From positions 50,460 through 114,459 of the forward strand of contig JAQXBF010000005.1 in assembly GCA_029252555.1 (NCBI GenBank): a DNA stretch of 64,000 bases. The letters are read 5' to 3'. Both the position numbers and the translations under genes were made by a program. Origin of the DNA: Porticoccaceae bacterium. GTDB taxonomy: Bacteria > Pseudomonadota > Gammaproteobacteria > Pseudomonadales > Porticoccaceae. The notes below the pieces were generated by a model. It was not told the DNA's origin. It did no database searches and saw nothing but the letters and a program-made list of their open reading frames with translations. The stretch's first letter is position 1; each line of letters starts with the position of its first letter. This document shows positions 36,501-45,688 of the stretch, piece after piece.

Positions 36501-37507
36501 CCAAGGTTGATCTTGCGCGACTGAGTTTACCCAGTGCGCTTTTGCAGGAGAAAATTGGTCAAGAGGCTATCGACCCGAGATCATTTTTAGCCGCTGATTT
36601 TTCTATCGATAGTTTGTCGGTGGGAGAGGTGGAATGGGGCTCAATCGCTTTCAAGATGCGTCCAGAAGTTTCTGGCGCCGCCTTTAACCGCATTAACGGC
36701 AACCTGTTTGGTATTCAGCCTGGGCTTTTCGACGATGAACCGCCTACCGAATTTTTCTGGAGTTTTGATGGCAATGAATATGGCAGTCGGTTAGTAGGAC
36801 CAATTGGGATAGGTAATATTGGTGATATGTTTACCGCCTTAAATATTGGCCAGGTAGCAGATAGTACTTCTGGAAAAATGACCGTTGATTTAGCCTGGCA
36901 GGATAAACCTTGGAATATCTCTCGAGAGAACTTCAATGGTGACTTCGAAATTAATTTAAAGGATGGCAGCTTTTATAAATCTGCAGGCGGTGCGGATGCG
37001 GCATTAAAGTTAGTCAGCCTGTTTAACTTTGCCAACTGGTTGCGCCGTCTGCAGTTAGATTTCTCTGATGTGGTGGGCCAGAACCTGGCTTACAATGATT
37101 TGGCGGGCAATATCCACTTTGAAAATGGTGTGGCCAAATTACGTGATCCATTAAAAATGAAAATGCCTTCTGGCCGCATGAGTATGGCGGGAGACTTCAA
37201 CTTGATCGATGAAACTGTTGATGCCCAGTTGGTAGCGACGCTCCCTGTGGCTACCAATTTACCCTGGGTGGTGGCATTGCTTGGTGGTTTACCCGCTGCC
37301 GCCGGAGTCTATGTGACCAGTAAGCTGGTGGAAAAACAGGTAGATCGCCTCTCAAGTATTAGCTACACAATTGCTGGCCCCTGGGATAATATGGAAGTTG
37401 CTGTCGACAAGATTTTTGCTGCAGAACTAAAAAATACCGCATCGGATTTAGAGCAAAATTCTGAGCAACAACCTGAGCCTGATGCCTCAAAGACTGAGCA
37501 GAAGTAG
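33566..37507 (+). CDS. yhdP: YhdP family AsmA-like protein
   Basis: Encodes 1313 aa, normal for YhdP (about 1270). One N-terminal membrane anchor (residues about 13-36) is followed by a very long beta-rich periplasmic region and an AsmA-like C-terminal domain (LAYNDLAGNIHFENGVAKL, RMSMAGDFNL). YhdP, TamB and YdbH are bridge-like proteins moving phospholipid to the outer membrane. This makes the incomplete Mla locus downstream of interest. Placement between rng and nit is the conserved order. Confidence 0.92.
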   Translation: MNSQLTKIMQLVSRWFWLTGAMLIIGTVIFIVIGRQTITSIDELRPNLQQAITDNIGMQVNLGKLQGEWPRLKPIIDIEKVELIAADQSTALVLDRGRANLDIFSTIKYRTPIWRELVADKLALVLVEDADGKWGLKGLSSETETDLRIISNLIFYSRLILLKQVTFDLQFFSGKMIQIHGDNVQLENETNFHRAELYLRISDEEVPIYALIEGQGDPGDLASFYADGYLQLEGFNISTPLNRLIKPLLPELFANLSEFRADASGEIWIDFHPGGAFDFEGTLAVSEVPLDWLADVPPVQDIRTELTGWYTPGSDWGTRLQGFDFSWSDADIDPLDLVFNQRLGSRWQDFDLSVNHLDLTVLTDLLGQSRIPSEQILTIIDQVRPQGDLGRLTLGQGESGYYASAYLDNIDMQPYKGAPGVKGLSGYIELNERGGLFHVDDHDGFDVSFPKVYRDYRTVDMAVGTSYIDWQPDTKTLVVRSEPVLAKMDVGTSLIMYSLQQQLPPDGTVPKFNLIVGGRDINAAYGSKYLPYKLPPDLTSWLKKSVLGGNVKEFGVLFRSGPPRVDKAAKTTQLLFDMEDTDINYHPDWPGMRDLDSLVLVDDGFVEGTVTSGKVGDASITHADAIYDGEVPPQQRLLNVDGSVISELSAAIDILAQSPLKKNIGALVDWNFAGQTEIEMSLKVPIISRAMREKDIVIQGDYQVSSIINDGVMAIPNSPLSANKLSGAIRFSVPDGLQADNISGQFWGQPLTAKLYLADGEQKVAFNTPIKPESLNQLIDFPWTEVISGTIPIDGLLSLPKAASNKPIKLQMLSQMRDVEVDFPQPLGKASGESRALDLTLLFGPVLEGLELSFGDKLSGQLSFSEAELADGLIRYDRPTAAPVANKLVLAAYLPTTDLALWQPTIDLFTRNRKQSVDDKPRLWAPLFDLQFDQLEIATFNIKDIQAEISLTDTATDIRFSSELADGLVSLPVDQQLVPKVDLARLSLPSALLQEKIGQEAIDPRSFLAADFSIDSLSVGEVEWGSIAFKMRPEVSGAAFNRINGNLFGIQPGLFDDEPPTEFFWSFDGNEYGSRLVGPIGIGNIGDMFTALNIGQVADSTSGKMTVDLAWQDKPWNISRENFNGDFEINLKDGSFYKSAGGADAALKLVSLFNFANWLRRLQLDFSDVVGQNLAYNDLAGNIHFENGVAKLRDPLKMKMPSGRMSMAGDFNLIDETVDAQLVATLPVATNLPWVVALLGGLPAAAGVYVTSKLVEKQVDRLSSISYTIAGPWDNMEVAVDKIFAAELKNTASDLEQNSEQQPEPDASKTEQK

Positions 37508-37512
37508 CGCCA

Positions 37513-38331
37513 ATGAAAATTATTGCAGCCGCCATTCAGTTAAAACCTCAAGGGTCAGTTGCAGCTAACTTGCAGCATGCGGAAACTCAGTTGAAAAGAG
37601 CGGCTGAGGCAGGGGCACAGCTCGCGGTACTGCCGGAAAATTTTGCCTATTACGGGCAATCTGACTTTTTAGCCGCTGGTCGTGCAGAGTCTGATACTGA
37701 TGGCCCAGTGCGGCAGTTCTTGTCGCAACAGGCCAGCAAGCATGCGCTGTGGTTGGTGGGGGGCACTATCCCAGTTGCAGAATCGAAACCACGATCATTC
37801 GCCCGATCCTATGTGGTTAACCCGCAGGCTGAAGCTGTAGGGCATTACGATAAAATTCATTTGTTTGATGCTGATGTGGCATCCCAAGACAATAAAAATG
37901 CCTACCGTGAATCAGACGATTTTAGTGCTGGTGAGCGGGTGAAAACAGTACGTACGGATTTGGGTTTGCTAGGCCTGACGGTTTGTTATGACCTGAGATT
38001 TCCAGAGCTTTATCAAAAACTGGCCAACTCGGGTGCCGAGATTATCACTGTGCCGGCGGCTTTTACTGCTATCACTGGTGCCGATCACTGGCAGTTACTG
38101 CTGCGTGCAAGAGCCATTGAAAACCAGTTATTTGTGATTGGTGCCAATATGGTGGATCGGGAGCATGCAAAGCGCGGGCTTTGGGGCGGTAGTGCAATTG
38201 TAGATCCCTGGGGCAAGGTGCTGGCTTGTCTGGATGACGAACCGGGTACTGCTGTGGCTGAGATTGATCTGGGCCTGATTGAGCTGTACCGAACCAAAAT
38301 GCCGATAGAGCAGCACCGCAAGCTTATTTAA
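37513..38331 (+). CDS. Carbon-nitrogen hydrolase (Nit1/YbeM-like, deaminated glutathione amidase)
   Basis: Encodes 272 aa. The nitrilase triad is complete: E42 (AVLPENFAYYG), K114 (GHYDKIHLFD) and C158 (GLTVCYDLRFPE). The FDADV region and MPIEQHRK tail match the Nit1 branch, whose members hydrolyse deaminated glutathione as metabolite repair. Starts 5 nt after yhdP; the usual next gene, tldD, is absent and yjgA converges on it. Confidence 0.9.
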   Translation: MKIIAAAIQLKPQGSVAANLQHAETQLKRAAEAGAQLAVLPENFAYYGQSDFLAAGRAESDTDGPVRQFLSQQASKHALWLVGGTIPVAESKPRSFARSYVVNPQAEAVGHYDKIHLFDADVASQDNKNAYRESDDFSAGERVKTVRTDLGLLGLTVCYDLRFPELYQKLANSGAEIITVPAAFTAITGADHWQLLLRARAIENQLFVIGANMVDREHAKRGLWGGSAIVDPWGKVLACLDDEPGTAVAEIDLGLIELYRTKMPIEQHRKLI

Positions 38332-38344
38332 ATCTAGCTATGCC

Positions 38345-38857
38345 TTATTCAGTTATTTCTCTAATGTAGGTAAACAGTTTGCGGGCGGCGGCGGGCGGTT
38401 TCTTTTTTTCTAATTCTCTATTGGCTTGGCGTTGCAGATTGCGCAACTGCTGGCGGTCTGTTTCTGGGTGCAGTTCAACAAAGGCTTCAATAGCACTATG
38501 GCCCTCATTAATAATGCGATCGCGCCATTCTTCCAGCTTGGCAAAGTGCTGCCTGTAGGTTTGCGACTGATGATCCATTCGATCCAATGTTTCTTGAATC
38601 ACATCAATATCGAGAGTGCGCATCAACTTGCCAATATATTGCAAATGACGGCGTTTGGCTTCGCGGCTTTTCAGTCGCCGCGCCTCGTAGATAGCTTCTT
38701 CGAGGGATTCCGGAAGATCAAATTTTTGTAGCTTGCCGCTGGGCATTTCTACCAGCTGTTTGCCAATATCTTGCAGCGCCTGGCTGTCGCGCTTGAGCTG
38801 CGATTTACTGGGCCCGTCGTATTCCGGGTGTTCTGAATGTTGGTTTTTATCAGTCAT
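38345..38857 (-). CDS. yjgA: Ribosome assembly protein DarP (YjgA)
   Basis: Encodes 170 aa, helical and highly charged. YDGPSKSQLKRDSQALQDIGKQLVEM at the start, then ESLEEAIYEARRLKSREAKRRHLQYIGKLMR, identify the YjgA/DarP family, which acts in late 50S subunit assembly. The start overlaps the mgtE stop (TAATG), so it is translated from the mgtE transcript. Confidence 0.93.
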   Translation of the reverse strand: MTDKNQHSEHPEYDGPSKSQLKRDSQALQDIGKQLVEMPSGKLQKFDLPESLEEAIYEARRLKSREAKRRHLQYIGKLMRTLDIDVIQETLDRMDHQSQTYRQHFAKLEEWRDRIINEGHSAIEAFVELHPETDRQQLRNLQRQANRELEKKKPPAAARKLFTYIREITE

Positions 38858-40203
38858 TAGGCAAGAAATACCGCGGCTAAGCCAAGGAAAGAGACGAAGC
38901 CGACTATATCAGTGACTGTGGTTAAAATGACTGACCCAGCCAGTGCTGGATCAATTTTTATAGAGCGCAGTAGCACAGGCAACAGTGTTCCCGTTAGAGC
39001 TGCAGCCATCAGGTTGATGGCCATAGCCAGGCCAATAATTAACGCCATCGTGATATCTTGAAACCACAGGGAGACCACAGCGCCAACCACCAGTGCATAA
39101 AGTAGACCATTTACTGCGCCCACGGTAAATTCTTTGCTAAGCAACCAGGGAAGATTACTGCGCTCCACTTGACCCAGAGCCATACCCCGAATCATCACGG
39201 TTAAGGTTTGACTACCAGCCACACCACCCATACTGGCGACGATGGGCATTAAAATAGCCAAGGCCACCACTTTATCCAATGTCGCTTCGAACACACTGAT
39301 TGCAGTAGAGGCCAGAATGGCTGTTACTAAATTCACGCCCAGCCACAGCGCTCTTCGGGGTGCGGTGCGCCCAATTGAAGAGAAGGTGTCCTCGGTATCA
39401 CTCAGACCGGCCATAGCCAGTAATGAGTGATCGGCATCTTCAACAATAACATCGACCACATCATCAATGGTGATGCGGCCGAGTAAATGATTTTGATCAT
39501 CTACTACTGGAGCTGAGACTAAATCATAGCGCTGGAACAGCTGCGCAACATCTGAGTCAGTGAGGTTAACGTGAATGGCTTGAACCTCAGTATTCATGAC
39601 TTCACGAACGGTGGTGGTGGGGCTGGATGTCAACAATTTGCCCAGGGGAAGGTTGCCGAGAAAGACATCTTTGCGGCTGACGACAAACAGGTTATCCGTA
39701 GTATCCGGTATCTCTTCAAAACGGCGTAGATAACGCAGCACAACATCGACAGTAATATCTGGCCGCACGGTAATGACTTCGGTGTCCATCAGGCCACCGG
39801 CCGTATCCTCGTTATAGGTTAGTACCGATTCTACTCGGTGCCTGTCTTGAACAGACATGGCCTTAAGTACTTCGGGAATAACCTGATCAGGCAGCTGCTG
39901 GAGAATATCTACAATATCATCAACATCTAAGCCTTCGGTTAGAGAGGCAACTTCAGCACCATCCATTTCATTGAGGAATTCAATTTGAATTTCATCGGAC
40001 AGCTCTTGAATAACTTCGCCCGATATCTCAGGGTCTACCAACTCCCAGAGGATGCGGCGAAATTTTGGCGGCGCTGTTTCTAACTGATGAGCAACATCAG
40101 GTGGGGCGAGATTATTGAGGATATGACGAACTTGATTCAGGGTAACTGAATCAATCGTTGTGCCTAGCTTGGCTAGTAAATTATTTTCTGTGATATTGCT
40201 CAT
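38857..40203 (-). CDS. mgtE: Magnesium transporter MgtE
   Basis: Encodes 448 aa: a helical N domain (superhelix, residues about 20-130), two CBS domains (about 135-255) that sense cytosolic magnesium, a plug helix and five C-terminal membrane helices with LAMAINLMAAALTGTLLPVLL and the GxxGxQT-like block VAGSQTLTVMIRGMALGQV. A homodimeric Mg2+ channel. No riboswitch-like leader is seen in the 120 bp before it. Confidence 0.94.
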   Translation of the reverse strand: MSNITENNLLAKLGTTIDSVTLNQVRHILNNLAPPDVAHQLETAPPKFRRILWELVDPEISGEVIQELSDEIQIEFLNEMDGAEVASLTEGLDVDDIVDILQQLPDQVIPEVLKAMSVQDRHRVESVLTYNEDTAGGLMDTEVITVRPDITVDVVLRYLRRFEEIPDTTDNLFVVSRKDVFLGNLPLGKLLTSSPTTTVREVMNTEVQAIHVNLTDSDVAQLFQRYDLVSAPVVDDQNHLLGRITIDDVVDVIVEDADHSLLAMAGLSDTEDTFSSIGRTAPRRALWLGVNLVTAILASTAISVFEATLDKVVALAILMPIVASMGGVAGSQTLTVMIRGMALGQVERSNLPWLLSKEFTVGAVNGLLYALVVGAVVSLWFQDITMALIIGLAMAINLMAAALTGTLLPVLLRSIKIDPALAGSVILTTVTDIVGFVSFLGLAAVFLA

Positions 40204-40323
40204 ATCTCTTCCCTAACTAAACCGGCGAGATGCGGTTAACGGGCTGCCAATGAACTCTATTTTAGCGGGCTATGACGTCGACTGATAGGTTTTACTGAAA
40301 TTAGCAATTTTTAATGACTGAAC

Positions 40324-40593
40324 TTATTCGCCTTCGCCAAAATAATCATTGAGCAATGCGGTAATTTCATCACAGGCTACCTGTTCATCCGGACCATCAA
40401 ATTCAAAGATAAGCTGTGTGCCCTGATTAGCCGCCAGCAGCATTAGGGACATAATACTTTTCGCATCGACTAGAGGTTCTTCTTTGCCAGTGCGCACGAT
40501 GCATTGGTGATGAGCGGCAGCGCTAGCCAGTTTGGTCGCAGCTCGGGCATGCAACCCTAGCTTGTTGATAACAGGCAGTTGGCAGCGGATCAT
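40324..40593 (-). CDS. ptsO: Nitrogen PTS phosphocarrier NPr
   Basis: Encodes 89 aa, HPr fold. The active-site block GLHARAATKLA has the phosphorylated His15; KSIMSLMLLAA carries the conserved Ser region. It passes phosphate from EI-Ntr to PtsN. Overlaps rapZ by 4 nt. Confidence 0.94.
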   Translation of the reverse strand: MIRCQLPVINKLGLHARAATKLASAAAHHQCIVRTGKEEPLVDAKSIMSLMLLAANQGTQLIFEFDGPDEQVACDEITALLNDYFGEGE

Positions 40594-41453
40594 GAGCTTA
40601 GCTCCTTGTGCACAACTTGGACAAAAGGCTGCTCTTTGGAGAAATGTTCACTGAGCCTGTTGGCTATATAGACCGAGCGATGCTGGCCTCCGGTACAGCC
40701 GATGGCAACGGTGAGATAGCTGCGGTTATTGGACTGAAACTTGGGAATCCATCTTGTTAGGTAGCCAATAATATCGGCAAGCATCGAGGCCACATCAACT
40801 TGGCCCTCAAGAAACTGAATGACCTCTGGATCTTTGCCTGTCTGGCCACGCAATTCTTGTTTCCAATAGGGGTTTGGCAAACAGCGCACATCGAAAATAA
40901 AGTCAGTATCTTCTGGTATGCCGCGCTTAAAACCAAAGCTCTCAAACAGAATAGACATATGCTGATCGCTATGCGGAACGACAGTATTTTTAATCAGGTC
41001 TCTAAGTTGGTGCAGAGATAGACCGGAGGTGTCGATATTACGATCAGAGATATCGGCAATAGGCGCCAGCATATCTTTTTCTAGACCAATCGCTTCTTTG
41101 AGGCTGATATGGTCGGTGCTTAATGGATGTTTACGTCGGGTCTCACTGTAGCGACGCAGCAAGTCACTACTGTGGGCACGCAAAAAGATGACATTGACCT
41201 CAACACCACTGCCAGCAATACGTTTGAGTATTTCTGGAAGTTTATTGAGATCGCTCACTAGGTTGCGGGCATCAATACCCACAGCCAGTTTTAATTCTTC
41301 ATCGCTATTATTGTCTGCTTGCAACTGGGTAATCAGTTCGGGCAGCAGGCTGGCGGGCAGGTTATCAATGCAGGTAAAGCCGACATCCTCAAGTATATTG
41401 AGGGCTGAGCTTTTACCGGAGCCGGAGCGGCCGCTGATAACGACTAGGCGCAT
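40590..41453 (-). CDS. rapZ: RNase adapter protein RapZ
   Basis: Encodes 287 aa. N-terminal P-loop GRSGSGKSSALNILED (from residue 7) and CIDNLPASLLPEL; C-terminal domain with DVRCLPNPYW and IGCTGGQHRSVYIANRL. In enterics it senses glucosamine-6-phosphate and steers RNase E to the small RNA GlmZ, controlling glmS. glmM of the same pathway is in this window. Confidence 0.95.
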   Translation of the reverse strand: MRLVVISGRSGSGKSSALNILEDVGFTCIDNLPASLLPELITQLQADNNSDEELKLAVGIDARNLVSDLNKLPEILKRIAGSGVEVNVIFLRAHSSDLLRRYSETRRKHPLSTDHISLKEAIGLEKDMLAPIADISDRNIDTSGLSLHQLRDLIKNTVVPHSDQHMSILFESFGFKRGIPEDTDFIFDVRCLPNPYWKQELRGQTGKDPEVIQFLEGQVDVASMLADIIGYLTRWIPKFQSNNRSYLTVAIGCTGGQHRSVYIANRLSEHFSKEQPFVQVVHKELSS

Positions 41454-41455
41454 GG

Positions 41456-41923
41456 TTAGTCAGCACGCTCTATTTGAATGGCAGTGGCAAATAATTCTTC
41501 ATTGCTGCTGCACTGTCTCAGGGACTGTCTGGATGCTTCGTTTTGCATCAGTGCGGCTATTCTTGCCAACGTGGCCAGATGCTCGTCATTTTTTTCCTCC
41601 GGTACCACCAAAGCAAAAATAAGATCAACAGGTTGATCATCCAAGGCATCGAAGTCGATTGGTTTTTGCAGTTTTATCAGGCAACCATGGATACGCTTAA
41701 CTCCAGAGGCACGACAATGGGGTATGGCTACACCTTCGCCAATGCCGGTGCTGCCGAGACGCTCCCTAGCGACCAGCTTATGAAATAAGCCATCGCTCTG
41801 TTCGGCATCACCACCGAGTTGTTCGGTGATGAAGGCCGACAGATTTTCCAAAACACGTTTTTTGCTGCCACCAGCTAGATCGCATTTGGTCATGGTTGGT
41901 GCCAGTACATCGGTGATTTTCAT
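41456..41923 (-). CDS. ptsN: Nitrogen PTS EIIA protein
   Basis: Encodes 155 aa, EIIA fructose/mannitol-type fold. The phospho-acceptor His69 lies in GVAIPHCRASG. Terminal acceptor of the nitrogen PTS; its phosphorylation state regulates potassium and nitrogen physiology. Two nt before rapZ. Confidence 0.95.
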   Translation of the reverse strand: MKITDVLAPTMTKCDLAGGSKKRVLENLSAFITEQLGGDAEQSDGLFHKLVARERLGSTGIGEGVAIPHCRASGVKRIHGCLIKLQKPIDFDALDDQPVDLIFALVVPEEKNDEHLATLARIAALMQNEASRQSLRQCSSNEELFATAIQIERAD

Positions 41924-41931
41924 TACTTGAA

Positions 41932-42219
41932 CTAATGGCCTCTGTGTTTCTCTTTGTGCTTTATCAGCTGGCGGTCCAGTTTATCAGTGAGCGCATCGAT
42001 TGCCGCATAAAGATCTTCATGCTCTGCAATGGCAAATAAATCGCCGCCAGAAACATGTACGGTGGCCTCTGCTTTTTGGGCTAATTTATCGACGGTTAAA
42101 ATAACGGATGTACTGGTGATTTGTTCGTAGTGTCTTTCCAGTTTGGAAAGTTTGTTGGTGACATAGTCGCGGATAGGGTCAGTGATATCTAAATGGTGTC
42201 CACTTATGGTCATTTGCAT
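41932..42219 (-). CDS. hpf: Ribosome hibernation promoting factor (short HPF)
   Basis: Encodes 95 aa, the short HPF/YfiA form: MQMTISGHHLDITDPIRDYV, LSKLERHYEQIT, and DLYAAIDALTDKLDRQLIKHKEK. It binds the 30S decoding centre and aids 100S dimers in stationary phase. Good ribosome site AGGAG ahead of the ATG; 12 nt after rpoN. Confidence 0.94.
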   Translation of the reverse strand: MQMTISGHHLDITDPIRDYVTNKLSKLERHYEQITSTSVILTVDKLAQKAEATVHVSGGDLFAIAEHEDLYAAIDALTDKLDRQLIKHKEKHRGH

Positions 42220-42231
42220 GCAGTTCTCCTT

Positions 42232-43785
42232 TTACTTTGCATTTTCAAATCTCTTTCTCTGACTTGAGGATGGAATCCCCATACTCTCGCGGTATTTTGC
42301 GACAGTTCGCCGAGCAACTTGAATTCCCTGTTCTTCTAGTAATGAGGTTAACCTATTATCGCTCAACGGTTTTGCTGGCTGTTCAGCATTGATCATTGTT
42401 TTTAGGATAGCGCAAACTGCGGTAGAAGAACACTCTCCACCACCGGATGTTCCAACATGGCTGGAAAAGAAGTACTTCAGCTCAAAGATACCCTGGGGTG
42501 TGGCCATATATTTGGTGGTGGTAACACGGGAGATTGTCGATTCATGCAAATCTAGTTTGGTTGCAATATCTGATAGCACCATAGGTTTCATGGCTACGGG
42601 GCCATGATCCAGGAAGCCCTGCTGAAGATCAATAATTGTCATTGATACTCGCATCAATGTTTCGTTGCGGCTCTCAAGGCTGCGCAGGAACCAGCGTGCC
42701 TCCGCGAGATTAGTTTTTAGAAATTGATTTTCGTCACTGTTATCAGAGCGTTTGATAAGGCTGCTGTAGGTGTCATTTATACGCAGTCTCGGCATATTGC
42801 TGTCATTGAGCTGCACGCGCCAGCGACCAGCAATTTTTTCGACATACACATCGGGCACAATATATTCTGCTTGGTTAGCAGCCAGGGCTTCGCCGGGGCG
42901 TGGATTCAGGGTGCGAATCAGGGTCATAGCCTCGTGAGTCTCGTCGTTGCTGTAGCCTGCTTTTTTGCCCAGACGGCTTAGTTCAACGGAGGCAATATCG
43001 TCGAGAAATTCAGCACTGAGCCGTTTGGCCTGTTGCAGAAAGGGTATTTCCGGGCTCAGTTGGTTGAGCTGGATCAGCAGACATTCTTTTATATCTCGAG
43101 CAAAGATTCCCGAGGGGTCAAACTGTTGCAGGCGCTTTAGTACAGCGATTAGTTCATCATCTTCCAGCGCGTCTTCAGGGTCATCATACAAAATATGAGC
43201 GGTGATACCGTGGAGATCGGCACTGATAAAACCGCTGTCGTTAATCGCGTCCACAAAGGCTTCGGCAATTTCCCGATCCCGATCAGAAAATGGGGTTAGA
43301 TTAAGCTGCCAATGGAGATGGTCTTGGAGAGATTCGGTGACCTGATAAACCTGCTCTAGATTAACCTCTCCGCCGCCGCTACTGGCCGGAGCTGGTGCGT
43401 TGTAAACTTCGTCCCAATTGGCATCGACGGGTAAATCCATGGGAACATTATTCTCCCAGTCGCTGTCCACTTCGGCTTCGGTAACCGTTAATTCACTGGC
43501 GTCTGCTGCGGTGGTGTGGAGGCCGGGGTCATCTGTGTTGAAATCGACATCGCTATCTTCAGTGGGCGACTGTTCTGCACTGTCCTGTTGGTTGTTTTGC
43601 TCTTTGTTTTGCTCTTGGCTACTGCCGTCGTCTTCATCTATTTCCAGCAGCGGATTATTATAGAGCTGTTCAATGACCTCTTGGCGCAGCTCGAGGGTCG
43701 ACAGCTGCAACAGCTTGATGGCCTGCTGCAACTGCGGCGTCATCGTGAGCTGTTGGCTGATCTTGAGCTGTAAGCCTGGGCGCAT
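42232..43785 (-). CDS. rpoN: RNA polymerase sigma-54 factor
   Basis: Encodes 517 aa. Region I is Gln/Leu-rich (LQLKISQQLTMTPQLQQAIKLLQLSTLEL), region II is acidic, then the core-binding domain, the HTH with LHESTISRVTTTKYMATPQGIFELKYFF, and the RpoN box ARRTVAKYRE near the end. It recognises -24/-12 promoters such as the one at amtB in this window. Confidence 0.97.
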   Translation of the reverse strand: MRPGLQLKISQQLTMTPQLQQAIKLLQLSTLELRQEVIEQLYNNPLLEIDEDDGSSQEQNKEQNNQQDSAEQSPTEDSDVDFNTDDPGLHTTAADASELTVTEAEVDSDWENNVPMDLPVDANWDEVYNAPAPASSGGGEVNLEQVYQVTESLQDHLHWQLNLTPFSDRDREIAEAFVDAINDSGFISADLHGITAHILYDDPEDALEDDELIAVLKRLQQFDPSGIFARDIKECLLIQLNQLSPEIPFLQQAKRLSAEFLDDIASVELSRLGKKAGYSNDETHEAMTLIRTLNPRPGEALAANQAEYIVPDVYVEKIAGRWRVQLNDSNMPRLRINDTYSSLIKRSDNSDENQFLKTNLAEARWFLRSLESRNETLMRVSMTIIDLQQGFLDHGPVAMKPMVLSDIATKLDLHESTISRVTTTKYMATPQGIFELKYFFSSHVGTSGGGECSSTAVCAILKTMINAEQPAKPLSDNRLTSLLEEQGIQVARRTVAKYRESMGIPSSSQRKRFENAK

Positions 43786-43873
43786 AGAAAATTTTCAATC
43801 TAAAGTGTTAGGATGCAATTTTAGTGCCGATTTAGGTTGGCTGGCAATCATCCATTTATGAAATAGGCTGATA

Positions 43874-44599
43874 TTAGAGCGTAAAGTGCTCTCCGAGGTA
43901 TGTTTTTCGCACTTTTGCGTCATTTAGGATATGTTCCGTGGTGCCCTCAGCAATAACATGGCCCTCCCCGATAATGTAGGCATGCTCGCAAATATCCAAG
44001 GTTTCCCTGACGTTGTGGTCGGTTATAAGAACACCTATGCCACTGTCGCGCAGATGGCGAATAATATTTTTAATATCATTGACCGATATGGGGTCGACCC
44101 CGGCGAAGGGCTCATCTAGCAGGATAAACTGTGGGTTTGCCGCCAGTGATCGGGCAATTTCTACTCGCCGCCTCTCGCCACCGGAAAGGCTCATGCCAGT
44201 ATTTTTAGCCAAATGGGAGATATGGAATTCATTGAGCAACTCTTCCAAACGCTGCCTGCGCTCCTGACGACTGAGTTCAGGGCGAGTCTCAAGAATAGCG
44301 AGAATATTATCTTCGACACTCAGCTTTCTGAAAATTGAAGGCTCCTGGGGCAGATAGCCGAGGCCCCGACGCGCACGGCCGTGCATGGGTAGAGCAGTAA
44401 TATCGACATCGTCGATGGTGACGGTGCCGCCATCCTGAGCAATCAAGCCAATAATCATATAGAAGCAGGTGGTTTTGCCCGCACCATTGGGGCCTAAAAG
44501 GCCAACTATCTCACCCTGTTTAACCGACAGGGAGACATCCTTTACCACAGGCCGCTTGCCGTAAGACTTAGCGAGATTGCGGGCCTCTAGAACTGCCAT
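43874..44599 (-). CDS. lptB: LPS export ABC transporter ATPase LptB
   Basis: Encodes 241 aa. Walker [10 protein letters not shown], signature [17 protein letters not shown] and Walker [14 protein letters not shown]; the tail [16 protein letters not shown] is typical of LptB. It powers extraction of LPS by LptFG (not in the window). Start abuts the lptA stop. Confidence 0.96.
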   Translation of the reverse strand: MAVLEARNLAKSYGKRPVVKDVSLSVKQGEIVGLLGPNGAGKTTCFYMIIGLIAQDGGTVTIDDVDITALPMHGRARRGLGYLPQEPSIFRKLSVEDNILAILETRPELSRQERRQRLEELLNEFHISHLAKNTGMSLSGGERRRVEIARSLAANPQFILLDEPFAGVDPISVNDIKNIIRHLRDSGIGVLITDHNVRETLDICEHAYIIGEGHVIAEGTTEHILNDAKVRKTYLGEHFTL

Positions 44600-45135
44600 C
44601 AGGGTTGGGTCTCTTGGTTACTATCGGCGGTGGGTGCTTCCTGAGTCGAAGGCGGTATCACCAGCTGGATACGCTTTTGATTGGCGCGATCTCCACCTTT
44701 GGCCTTCCAAGTTTCATTCTTTAAATCATAGGTGATTCGCTCACCTTTAATCAGGGTGCCATTGCGTGATAACGATGCATTGTTTTTGAGATTGATCTGG
44801 TCGCTGGCAAGCAAATATTCAATCACTTCCCCCCGAGCAATTACCATGACGCCTTGGGCCTGAGGTTGCTGTTGGTAGCTGGCCGGTGTTCCCCGAGAAA
44901 TAATACGGCTTACTTTATTGTCTTTGTAATGGATGGTTACTCTATCGGCATCGATTAACACAGAACCCTGACGGATAATGACATTGCCAAGGTATTCGGT
45001 TAATCCCGACTTGTTGTTGCGCTCGGCAGAATCAGACTCAATCGTAATGGACTGCTGGCGATCATCTGGTAGCGCCTGAGCAGGAATTGAGCAGAGCAGC
45101 AAAAGGCAGGTGGTTATCCGTTTAAAGTGGTTCAT
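44599..45135 (-). CDS. lptA: LPS transport periplasmic protein LptA
   Basis: Encodes 178 aa. Signal peptide [19 protein letters not shown] is followed by an OstA beta-jellyroll domain ([37 protein letters not shown]). Forms the periplasmic bridge for LPS. ATG 45135 starts the signal peptide cleanly; it overlaps the end of lptC by 14 nt. Confidence 0.93.
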   Translation of the reverse strand: MNHFKRITTCLLLLCSIPAQALPDDRQQSITIESDSAERNNKSGLTEYLGNVIIRQGSVLIDADRVTIHYKDNKVSRIISRGTPASYQQQPQAQGVMVIARGEVIEYLLASDQINLKNNASLSRNGTLIKGERITYDLKNETWKAKGGDRANQKRIQLVIPPSTQEAPTADSNQETQP

Positions 45136-45688
45136 GGACAGCTCGAACCTTAGATTTGATAGTAAATACTTCATTGGCGAGATTGGCCTTCAGCCCTTTT
45201 CCTGAAAGTGTAACCTGTGGGGTGCGCAGATTAAAGCGACCCTCCGTGGAAGCGACATTGGTAGCCGGTAAAAAGCTGATATTAGCAGCGGCTAATTGGG
45301 TGGTTCCCTGGCTGCCATCAACAATGGCCATCACATTGCCATCAAGCAGCAATGTCTCGCCATTATCTGTGAGTATTCCGCTATTGGCCTGAAGGTTAAT
45401 GAGATCAAACCCTTGGCTCTGTTTGGCTATTAATTGGGGCTCCCTGAGTTTTAGCTCAGAGTTATGGGTGAAAAAGTCCATCTTGGGAGATCTGAGCACA
45501 TATTGCTCCCCGCCGTCTTTACCAAAGCGGTGGCTGACTACCTCTGTCATATAGCTGTCGGCGCTGGGGTTTTCTTCTACCTGGCCAACTTGCTTGCGAA
45601 GAAAGGATTCCGGGGGACTATCCCAAACCAGCAGAAACCCGCCAATCAACAGCAACAGACTAAAAATAAGAGAAAACTGTTTTATCAT
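45122..45688 (-). CDS. lptC: LPS export protein LptC
   Basis: Encodes 188 aa with an uncleaved N-terminal helix (SLIFSLLLLIGGFLLVWD) and a periplasmic jellyroll domain (GNVMAIVDGSQGTTQLAA). Links LptBFG to LptA. Overlaps kdsC by 4 nt. Confidence 0.92.
   Translation of the reverse strand: MIKQFSLIFSLLLLIGGFLLVWDSPPESFLRKQVGQVEENPSADSYMTEVVSHRFGKDGGEQYVLRSPKMDFFTHNSELKLREPQLIAKQSQGFDLINLQANSGILTDNGETLLLDGNVMAIVDGSQGTTQLAAANISFLPATNVASTEGRFNLRTPQVTLSGKGLKANLANEVFTIKSKVRAVHEPL

Noticed and set aside
41188..43861. Several plus-strand frames of 60-144 codons opposite rapZ, ptsN and rpoN
   Set aside because: They mirror strongly conserved genes on the minus strand and have no family features or ribosome sites.
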